Shown here one piece after another: positions 8,578 to 14,014 of a stretch of DNA of 14,014 bases. Each line of letters begins with the position of its first letter. The first letter of the stretch is position 1. Position numbers and translations under genes: made by a program. The DNA lies in contig DASUGR010000017.1 of the NCBI GenBank assembly GCA_036273915.1, positions 1-14,014 on the forward strand, in the 5' to 3' direction. The notes under the pieces are model-generated. The model ran no database searches. It was not told where the DNA came from and saw nothing but the letters and a program-made list of their open reading frames with translations. This stretch comes from PLA2 sp036273915. Its GTDB lineage: Bacteria > Planctomycetota > PLA2.

Positions 8578-10053
8578 CTAGCGGGACTCTTCGATGATCT
8601 TCTTGAATTGCTCTTCGAGGCGCTCTCGCTCCCGGTCATTGGGAACGACGCGCAGGACCCGGATGGCAGCGGCCGCCGCCTTGGCCGTGTGGATCTTCTC
8701 CAGCGCGAGGAAGGCCGTGGACCACTCGCCCCGCTGGTCGCTCCGCTCGATGTAGGCCACGAGCGCCTCCACCCCGTCGTCGCGGCCCCGCTGGCCGAGC
8801 GTCCGCGCGGCCGCCGTCCGCACCCGCAGCTCGGGATCCTGGAGCCCCCGCTCCTGCGCGACCTTGGTCATCTCGTCCGTCGGCGCCGGGATGCGCGAGA
8901 TGGCGCCCATGATGGCGAGCCGCCCCTCCGGGCCGAGGCCCTCGAAGTTCTTGGCCAGGAGCGCCACGGTGTCCCGGTCCCGGATCGAGTGGATCGCGTT
9001 GATCGCGCGGGACTGGTCCTCGGGCGACCCCGACTGGACGATCTCGAGGAGCATCCGCCCCGACTCCACGTCGCCGTACTTCCCGAGCCCCTGGATCGCG
9101 ATGGCGCGGCTCTCGGAGTCGGTCTCGGTCCGCAGCAGGCTGCGCACGAGCTCCGCGTGCTTCGGGTCGGTGGACGCCTGGAGGATGCGGAGCAGCGAGC
9201 GCCGCTTCTGGATGTCCGCGTCGTCGAGGCCCTTCGCGACCTGGTCCATGAGGCCCGGGATGCGCCCGCGCTCCTGCAGCACGCGCTCGATCTCGGTCCG
9301 CGACGCGGGGATGAGCGGCTTGTCGAGGCGCACGAAGAGCTGCTCGAGCTCTTCCGGCCGCGCCACCTGCCCGATCGTGCGGATGATCAGCGGCTCGTCC
9401 TGCAGCCCCTCGCCGAGCATCGCGAGGAGCGACGGCGTGACGTCGGGCACGTTCATCATCCCGAGCGCGGAGTAGATCGCGCGACGCGTCGAGATGTCGT
9501 CGGGCGTATTCCGGAGCATGTTCAGGAGCGCCTGCGCGGTGTCGGTGTCGCCGTCGAGCGAGCCGATCGCGCCCGCGATGGCGTCCTTCCAGGCGGGCTG
9601 CGCCGCGCCCAGCATCTGCAGGAGACGCTCGCGGACCTGCGGGGTCACGCGGTGCCCCATCTTCCGCAGCAGGTCCTGGAGCTCCCGTGCCATCGCCATG
9701 CGCTCGTCGGGCCGGAGCTTCGGGTCGGTCATGCCCTTGACGAGCTCCTCGATCCGGCCGGCGTAGCGCTCCCGCGCCTCGATCATCTCCGGGCTGTCGA
9801 ACGGCTCCCGGGCGCCGGGCAGCGCCATCTGCGGGAGCTCGCCGCGGTTCCTCGCCATCTCCGGCGTGACGTGCTGGACCCCCTTTTTCGGCCCCGCCTG
9901 CGATGTCGGTTCGGTCCGGGGATCGCCGGGGGCCTCGCGCGTCGCCCGCGTGGCGCTGCGCTCGTCGGGCTTCCCGCCGGTGAGGAAGAGAAGCCCCCCC
10001 ACGGCGCCCGCGCCGAAAAGGACGAGGATCACGAGCAGCGCGTTGCGATTCAT
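8578..10053 (-). CDS. Membrane-anchored HEAT-repeat protein
   Basis: A 491-residue protein not recognised beyond its repeats. One N-terminal hydrophobic segment (about 5-27, ALLVILVLFGAGAVGGLLFL) without a lipobox cysteine suggests a signal anchor with the body outside the cytoplasm. A polar, Pro/Thr-rich linker follows (about 28-65). From about 110 onward the sequence is helical repeats of HEAT/armadillo type, for example TRRAIYSALGMMNVPDVTPSLL, ESRAIAIQGLGKYGDVESGRMLL, QSRAINAIHSIRDRDTVALL and ELRVRTAAARTLGQRGRDDGVEAL. Such repeats bind proteins, and no catalytic motif is visible. The ATG at 10053 overlaps the stop of the amidotransferase-like gene (ATGA). The longer reading upstream lies in that gene's shadow. 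The stop is 2 bases before the VWA gene, so the two HEAT proteins probably work together at the cell envelope. Confidence 0.88.
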   Translation of the reverse strand: MNRNALLVILVLFGAGAVGGLLFLTGGKPDERSATRATREAPGDPRTEPTSQAGPKKGVQHVTPEMARNRGELPQMALPGAREPFDSPEMIEARERYAGRIEELVKGMTDPKLRPDERMAMARELQDLLRKMGHRVTPQVRERLLQMLGAAQPAWKDAIAGAIGSLDGDTDTAQALLNMLRNTPDDISTRRAIYSALGMMNVPDVTPSLLAMLGEGLQDEPLIIRTIGQVARPEELEQLFVRLDKPLIPASRTEIERVLQERGRIPGLMDQVAKGLDDADIQKRRSLLRILQASTDPKHAELVRSLLRTETDSESRAIAIQGLGKYGDVESGRMLLEIVQSGSPEDQSRAINAIHSIRDRDTVALLAKNFEGLGPEGRLAIMGAISRIPAPTDEMTKVAQERGLQDPELRVRTAAARTLGQRGRDDGVEALVAYIERSDQRGEWSTAFLALEKIHTAKAAAAAIRVLRVVPNDRERERLEEQFKKIIEESR

Positions 10054-10847
10054 GCGGTGCGGAGGCCTTTTCCCTTGGACGACAGGAGCCGGAACTCCCG
10101 TGCGGCGGCCACGAAGGAGGCGAACAGGCGCTTGGTCGAGGCCGCCTGGCCCCCCTCGAGCACCTCCGGGTGCCACTGCACGGCGACGCAGAAGGGGTGC
10201 AGGGGATCCTCGACGGCCTCGACGAGCCCGTCCGCGGTGGTGGCGGCCACGGAGAGCCCCTCGGCGACGCGGCGGCAGGCCTGGTGGTGGTACGAGTTCA
10301 CGGCGACGCGGGACTCCCCGAGGATTCCTGAAAGCCGCGTGCCGGGGCGGACATCGATCTCGTGCCAGGCGCCCTCGCGGAGCGTCTTCTGGGCATGCCC
10401 CACCCCCGATTCCGCCTGCGAGGGGATGTCCTGGAAGAGGCTGCCCCCGAGCGCGACGTTCAGGATCTGGATCCCGCGGCAGATGCCGAGGACGGGCATG
10501 CCCCGCTCGCGGGCCGCCCGGAGGAGTGCGATCTCGAACGCATCCCGCCGGTCGTCGACGAGGTCGATCTTCGGGTGCGGGGCCTCGCCGTAGTGGCGCG
10601 GGTGGACGTCGTCCCCGCCCGTCAGCAGGAGCCCGTCGACCCGCGCGATGTACTCCGGGGCCAGCGCCAGATCGTCGGAGTTCGGGAGGAGCACCGGAAG
10701 GCCGGCCGCCCACTCCACCCCCTGCGTATAGCCTCTCGGGACGGCCTCGTTGAAGCGATCCTTGGCGCCGGACCGGACGCGCCGCGTCCAGGAGGTGAGC
10801 CCGATGAGCGGGCGGGTGTCCCCGTGCATGCCCATATTGTGACCCAT
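10050..10847 (-). CDS. Class-I glutamine amidotransferase-like hydrolase (peptidase C26, PuuD-like)
   Basis: A 265-residue protein of the gamma-glutamyl hydrolase (peptidase C26) group, which includes PuuD, gamma-glutamyl-gamma-aminobutyrate hydrolase. Family marks in order: PLIGLTS at 13-19, VDGLLLTGGDDVHPRHYGE at about 70-88, the nucleophile in PVLGICRGIQILNVALGG (Cys123), VNSYHHQA at about 183-190, and the His/Glu pair in VAVQWHPE (His226, Glu228). The catalytic triad is complete. The substrate is uncertain: a gamma-glutamyl amine or similar, so no symbol is given. The ATG at 10847 is preferred because GGAGG lies 8 bases upstream. ATGs at 10835 and 10829 are possible but lack a ribosome-binding site. 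Its start codon overlaps that of the divergent GHMP kinase by two bases, so its promoter must lie within the kinase gene. It is the first gene of a coupled set with the two HEAT proteins. Confidence 0.9.
   Translation of the reverse strand: MGHNMGMHGDTRPLIGLTSWTRRVRSGAKDRFNEAVPRGYTQGVEWAAGLPVLLPNSDDLALAPEYIARVDGLLLTGGDDVHPRHYGEAPHPKIDLVDDRRDAFEIALLRAARERGMPVLGICRGIQILNVALGGSLFQDIPSQAESGVGHAQKTLREGAWHEIDVRPGTRLSGILGESRVAVNSYHHQACRRVAEGLSVAATTADGLVEAVEDPLHPFCVAVQWHPEVLEGGQAASTKRLFASFVAAAREFRLLSSKGKGLRTA
10833..10838 (+). promoter_or_regulatory. Weak -10-like hexamer 7 bases before the GHMP kinase start
   Basis: CATATT (4 of 6 matches to TATAAT) ends 7 bases before the ATG, in a local AT-rich patch inside the opposing hydrolase gene. 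There is no Shine-Dalgarno sequence before this start. The arrangement parallels that before aroC and would fit a leaderless transcript. The evidence is thin. Confidence 0.2.
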
Positions 10848-11841
10848 GATCCGAGCCTCCGCCCCCACGCGCATCGACCTCTCCGGGGGCACGATCGACA
10901 TCTGGCCGCTCTGCCTCTCGCTGGAGCGCCCCGCGGTCACCGTGAACCTCGCCATCGACCTCAGGGCCGAGGCGGAGGTCGAGGAGACCGCCGACGGCCT
11001 CCTCTACGTCCGATCGGCCGACCGGGGGGAGGAGATCCGCCTCCCCCTCGAGAGGATCACGCACGAGCGGCTGGGGATCGCCACGCGCCTCGCTGCCTAT
11101 TACGGCACCGGCCGCGGCCTCGCGGTCCGGCTGCTCTCGCGGGCGCCGCCCCACTCCGGCCTCGGGGGCTCGAGCGCGCTCGCGGTCGCGCTGGCCGCCG
11201 CGCTGGCGGAGCTCCGCAAACGCCCGCTCGACCTGCGCGTGGTGCAGGACCTCGAGACGACGCTCCTGAAGACGCCGACCGGCTACCAGGACTACTATCC
11301 GGCGCTCAAAGGCGGCCTCAACGCGCTCACCGCGGTCCCCGGCGGCGTCGAGGTGGAGCGGATCGAGCACGGTCCCGCGTTCCTCGCGCCGCACCTGCTG
11401 CTCGTGGACACGCGGATCGAGCACCAGAGCGGCCTCACGAACTGGGAGGCGGTGAAGCGCTTCTTCGACGGCGACCGGACGACCCGCGACGCGTTCCACA
11501 CGATCGCCGCCTGCGCGGCGCGCCTGCGCGACGCGGCGCGCGCGCGCGACCTCGCGGGCGTGGCCCACGCGCTCCGCGACGAGTGGGAGGCGCGGCGCCG
11601 CCTGTCGCCGAAGGTGACCAACGAGCGGCTCGACGCGCTGGCGGGCGCGGCGAAGTCCGCGGGCGCCCTGGCGGCGAAGGTGTGCGGCGCGGGCGGCGGC
11701 GGCTGCATGGTGATCCTCGCGCCCGACGCGAGCGACCATGCGTTGCGTATAAAAATCGGGGAGGCGGGGGGGAACCCCCTTGCGTTCCACCCCGACCCCG
11801 ACGGTCTCCGGCTGTCATGGTCCCGACGGAGCGCTTTGTGA
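10846..11841 (+). CDS. GHMP-family sugar kinase (HddA-like)
   Basis: A 331-residue small-molecule kinase of the galactokinase/homoserine/mevalonate/phosphomevalonate superfamily. The N-terminus, ASAPTRIDLSGGTID (4-18), is typical of the heptose-7-phosphate kinase/fucokinase-like branch. The ATP-binding glycine loop is PHSGLGGSSALAVAL (102-116). TGYQDYYPALKGGLN (145-159) holds the likely catalytic or substrate-contacting Asp149. The third motif is AAKVCGAGGGGCMVI (276-290). It probably phosphorylates a sugar or sugar phosphate, as in nucleotide-activated heptose synthesis. The substrate cannot be set from sequence, and no other heptose or LPS gene is in view. The start coincides with the family's N-terminus but has no Shine-Dalgarno sequence and overlaps the start codon of the divergent hydrolase. 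It is the only plus-strand gene here, converging on pgpA. The last ~30 residues carry runs of G and C in the DNA (11759-11780) and match the family poorly. Confidence 0.9.
   Translation: MIRASAPTRIDLSGGTIDIWPLCLSLERPAVTVNLAIDLRAEAEVEETADGLLYVRSADRGEEIRLPLERITHERLGIATRLAAYYGTGRGLAVRLLSRAPPHSGLGGSSALAVALAAALAELRKRPLDLRVVQDLETTLLKTPTGYQDYYPALKGGLNALTAVPGGVEVERIEHGPAFLAPHLLLVDTRIEHQSGLTNWEAVKRFFDGDRTTRDAFHTIAACAARLRDAARARDLAGVAHALRDEWEARRRLSPKVTNERLDALAGAAKSAGALAAKVCGAGGGGCMVILAPDASDHALRIKIGEAGGNPLAFHPDPDGLRLSWSRRSAL
10856..10860 (-). promoter_or_regulatory. Ribosome-binding site deciding the hydrolase start
   Basis: Minus-strand GGAGG, 8 bases upstream of the ATG at 10847-10845. It favours this start over the two in-frame ATGs 12 and 18 bases further in. 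It lies inside codons of the opposing GHMP kinase. Confidence 0.5.
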
Positions 11842-11843
11842 AC

Positions 11844-11878
11844 AAATCCCTGCTCGCCTCGGGCCGACGCCGGGATTT
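11844..11878. terminator. Bidirectional terminator between convergent genes
   Basis: AAATCCC (11844-11850) is an exact reverse complement of GGGATTT (11872-11878), enclosing 21 bases. It fills the 39-base gap between the stop of the GHMP kinase (11841) and the stop of pgpA (11881). On each strand the 3' arm ends in T-rich sequence (GGGATTTCTTC on plus, GGGATTTGTTC on minus). Its AT-rich outer arms stand out from the surrounding GC-rich DNA. Confidence 0.55.
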
Positions 11879-11880
11879 CT

Positions 11881-12540
11881 TCACAGGCCCTGACCGGAGA
11901 GATTCTGACTGGAGAGATACGGGAGGACGAGGAGGATCACCCGCAGCGTCAGGTTGGCGTAGAAACCCGCGACGATGTCGTCCGCCATCACCGCGATGCC
12001 CCCCGGCTTCCGCTCGATCGACCGGATCGGCCACGGCTTCAGGATGTCGAAGATGCGGAATGCGAAGAACCCGCCGAACACGCAGAGCCACGCGTACTCG
12101 CGGAGCGGCATCCCGAGCATCGTCACGAGGTAGCCGGCGACCTCGTCCCATACAAACGTACGGGGATCTTTCCCCTCCACGCGTTCCGCAAGGCTCGCGA
12201 GCGGCGTCCCGAGGAGCGTGATCGCGCACGCGAACGCGAGGATGATCTGCTGGTCGTAGCCGGGGTGCCGCGTCGCGAAGAGCGCGATCGCCACGCCCGC
12301 CACCGTCCCGAACGTCCCCGGCCCGTAGGGGATGAGGCCGAGCCCCCCCACGGTCCAGAGGATCCGCGCGGGGATCGCGAGCGCGCGCGGCACCGGCTTT
12401 CCGCGCGGGACCGGCGGCTGCGGCGGCTTCGCGCCCTCCGTCGCCCGGCGCGCGGCCTCCCGCCACCCCTTCGGCGGCAGCGGCCGGCGCGGCGGCGGTC
12501 CCTTCCTCCCCCGCGCCCCCTCCCCTCCGCCGGGGTCCAC
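11881..12540 (-). CDS. pgpA: Phosphatidylglycerophosphatase A family protein
   Basis: Membrane phosphatase family that dephosphorylates phosphatidylglycerophosphate in phosphatidylglycerol synthesis. Family marks: GLGLIPYGPGTFGTVAG (66-82), DPRTFVWDEVAGYLVTM (125-141) with acidic Asp132 and Glu133, FRIFDILKPWPI (161-172), and GGIAVMADDIVAGFYANL (180-197) with Asp187 and Asp188. Hydrophobic helices lie between these motifs. The listed start is a GTG one base after the smc stop and gives 219 residues. The first ~50 are Pro/Arg/Gly-rich and unlike the family. A second GTG at 12393, preceded by GGAAAG, would give a 170-residue protein of ordinary length and may be the true start. Its position directly behind smc suggests co-transcription. 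It ends at the shared hairpin with the GHMP kinase. Confidence 0.9.
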   Translation of the reverse strand: MDPGGGEGARGRKGPPPRRPLPPKGWREAARRATEGAKPPQPPVPRGKPVPRALAIPARILWTVGGLGLIPYGPGTFGTVAGVAIALFATRHPGYDQQIILAFACAITLLGTPLASLAERVEGKDPRTFVWDEVAGYLVTMLGMPLREYAWLCVFGGFFAFRIFDILKPWPIRSIERKPGGIAVMADDIVAGFYANLTLRVILLVLPYLSSQNLSGQGL

Positions 12541-12541
12541 G

Positions 12542-14014
12542 TCAATTCAGGCCGACCACGCGGCCCGCCTCGATGTCCGCGAACCGGACCGCGACGTGGC
12601 GCGAGACGCCGGCCTCGGGCATCGTGACCCCGTAGAGCGTGTCGGCGGCCGTCATCGTCGGCCGCGCGTGGGTGATGACGAGGAACTGGGCACGCCGCGC
12701 GAACTCCTTGAGCATCTCGCACATGCGGAAGGTGTTCGCTTCGTCGAGCGCCGCGTCCACCTCGTCGAGGAGGCAGAAGGGCGGCGGCTTGATCTGGTAG
12801 ACGCTGAAGAGGAGCGCGACCGTCGCCAGCGACCGCTCGCCGCCGGACAGCAGCGAGATCGTCCTCAGCTCCTTGCCCGGCGGGCGCACGCGGATCTCGA
12901 TGCCCGTGCCGAGCACGTCCTCGGGGTTCTCGAGGAGGATCTCCGCCTTCCCGCCGCCGAAGAGCTTGCGGAAGGTGACCTGGAAGATCTCCTTCACCTT
13001 CTCGAATGTCTCGAGGAAGCGCTCCTTGCAGATCTCGTCGATCTTCTGGATCGTCTCGCGGAGCTGCTTCTCGGCCGCGGAGAGGTCGGCCTCCTCCCGG
13101 CGCAGGAATGCGAGCTTCTCCTCGACCAGCTTCAGCTCGTCGAGCGCCGCGTGGTTCACGTTGCCGAGCCGCTCGAGCTTCTCGCGGAGCTCCCGGATCT
13201 CCTGCTCGAGCCTCTCGGGGTCCGCGGCGGCCTCCGCGGCGCCCTGCTCGAGGTCGCCGAGCTCAAGGCCGTGGTCGCGGCGCACCTCGTCGAGCAGCGT
13301 CTCGAGACGGAGCTTCAGCTCCTGCTCGCGCATGCGGTGGCGCTCGAGCTCGCCCCGGCGCTCCTCGTGGAGGCGCTGGAGCTCGCGGAGCTGCTCGCCC
13401 CCCTGCTGGAGCCCCTGCTGCAGCTCGCTCGCGGAGACGCGGAGCGCCTCGACGTCCGCGCCGAGCCGGGCGAGCGTCTTCTCCCGCTCCTTCGCGAGGC
13501 GCCGGAGCGCCTCCGCCTCGTCGAGGCACTCCGCGCGGCGGGCGGCGCACGTGCGCGCCTCCTCGTCCTGCGCGCGCGCCTCGCGGCGCGCCGCCTCGAT
13601 CGCGTCCTCGAGCGCGCGGACCCGCTGCGCCGTCGAAGCGGCCTTCTCGCGGAAGCGCGCGAGATCGACCTTCGCCTCGGTCAGCCGCGCCGCGGCCGCC
13701 TCGCGCGCCTCGGCCGCCTCCCGGTGGCGCCCCCGGAGGCCCTCGGCGCCATCCTCGAGCCGCTGCCGCGCCGCGACCGCGCCGTCGAGCGCGGTGCCGG
13801 CCGCCTCGCGGCGGGTGCGGGCGTCCGCGATCGCGAGCTCGACGTCCTCCTGCTCCGCCTCCTCGATCCCCATCTCCTGGGCGCGGGCGGCGGCGGCCTC
13901 GACGGCCTTGGCGGTCGCCTCGCTCGCCTCGCGCAGCTCCAGGCGGGCGTCCCGCAGGAGCGGCCGGAGCTCCTCGAACCTCGCCTCCCACTGCGCGCCC
14001 CGGGCCCGCGCGTC
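12542..14014 (-). CDS. smc: Chromosome segregation protein Smc, C-terminal part (runs off the window)
   Basis: The last 490 residues of an SMC-type ATPase, which acts with ScpAB-like partners to organise and separate chromosomes. The frame is open to the window's last base, so the N-terminal head, first coiled coil and hinge lie outside. This is a window edge, not a broken gene. About the first 270 residues are Glu/Arg/Ala-rich heptad sequence, the returning coiled coil. The C-terminal head follows: LGNVNHAALDEL (cf. GxVN of SMC), the ABC signature LLSGGERSLATVALLFSVY, Walker B FCLLDEVDAALDEAN, and the switch-histidine region FLVITHARPTMTAADTLYGVTM. The Walker A half cannot be seen. An Smc identity is more likely than RecN or another ABC coiled-coil protein, because of the GVTMPEAGVSRHVAVRF ending. 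Confidence 0.93.
   Translation of the reverse strand, partial: DARARGAQWEARFEELRPLLRDARLELREASEATAKAVEAAAARAQEMGIEEAEQEDVELAIADARTRREAAGTALDGAVAARQRLEDGAEGLRGRHREAAEAREAAAARLTEAKVDLARFREKAASTAQRVRALEDAIEAARREARAQDEEARTCAARRAECLDEAEALRRLAKEREKTLARLGADVEALRVSASELQQGLQQGGEQLRELQRLHEERRGELERHRMREQELKLRLETLLDEVRRDHGLELGDLEQGAAEAAADPERLEQEIRELREKLERLGNVNHAALDELKLVEEKLAFLRREEADLSAAEKQLRETIQKIDEICKERFLETFEKVKEIFQVTFRKLFGGGKAEILLENPEDVLGTGIEIRVRPPGKELRTISLLSGGERSLATVALLFSVYQIKPPPFCLLDEVDAALDEANTFRMCEMLKEFARRAQFLVITHARPTMTAADTLYGVTMPEAGVSRHVAVRFADIEAGRVVGLN

Noticed and set aside
8608..10593. A 661-codon open frame on the plus strand
   Set aside because: It spans the complements of two different minus-strand genes and has no recognisable domain; it is a GC-driven shadow.
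11759..11780. G-run/C-run inverted sequence near the end of the GHMP kinase (GGGGGGAACCCCC)
   Set aside because: It lies in the coding frame upstream of a better terminator at 11844-11878, has a 2-base loop, and is probably compositional.
10054..11790. Upstream extension of the HEAT-protein reading frame
   Set aside because: It crosses the hydrolase gene and the opposite-strand kinase as shadow sequence. The signal-anchor N-terminus MNRNALLVIL at 10053 is the natural start.
12542..14014. Truncated smc pseudogene
   Set aside because: The frame is still open at the last base of the window, so the missing N-terminal half is explained by the window edge.

Overview
The window is a strongly GC-rich bacterial chromosome segment. 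In the host genes almost every codon ends in G or C. It carries eight complete genes and one edge-truncated gene, nearly all on the minus strand and tightly packed; the longest gap without a gene is 270 bases. The organism cannot be fixed from sequence alone. The combination of a PrkA/YeaH/SpoVR operon with an exported HEAT-repeat plus VWA protein and a membrane-anchored HEAT-repeat protein resembles Planctomycetota or other large-genome GC-rich lineages. That is an inference of low to moderate certainty. No tRNA, rRNA, CRISPR array or insertion sequence was seen.

In minus-strand transcription order, the right edge holds the C-terminal half of the chromosome-condensation ATPase Smc (12542-14014, running off the window). 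It is followed after one base by a phosphatidylglycerophosphatase A family gene (11881-12540). A GHMP-family sugar kinase is the only plus-strand gene (10846-11841). It converges on pgpA across a short AT-flanked hairpin that looks like a bidirectional terminator. It diverges from a class-I glutamine amidotransferase-like hydrolase (10050-10847), and the two start codons overlap. That hydrolase heads a coupled three-gene set: hydrolase, membrane-anchored HEAT-repeat protein (8578-10053, ATGA overlap) and exported HEAT+VWA protein (7358-8575, 2-base gap).

After a 270-base leader with inverted repeats comes the conserved stress and sporulation-associated trio: prkA/yeaG serine kinase (5039-7087), yeaH VWA protein (3891-5030) and spoVR/ycgB (1210-3894). 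The first two are separated by 8 bases and the last two overlap by 4. aroC (chorismate synthase, 7-1137) closes the window.

The outstanding feature is a 402-residue intein with a LAGLIDADG homing endonuclease (1870-3075) inside SpoVR. It is inserted exactly in the family's most conserved stretch (NEGWA | SYWHS). It carries an extra helix-turn-helix-like segment, and its codon use is visibly less GC-biased than its host's, which suggests recent transfer. Removing it restores a normal-length SpoVR of 492 residues. Secondary observations are possible leaderless starts for aroC and the GHMP kinase, and a 15-base motif shared, in the same orientation, by the upstream regions of prkA and aroC.
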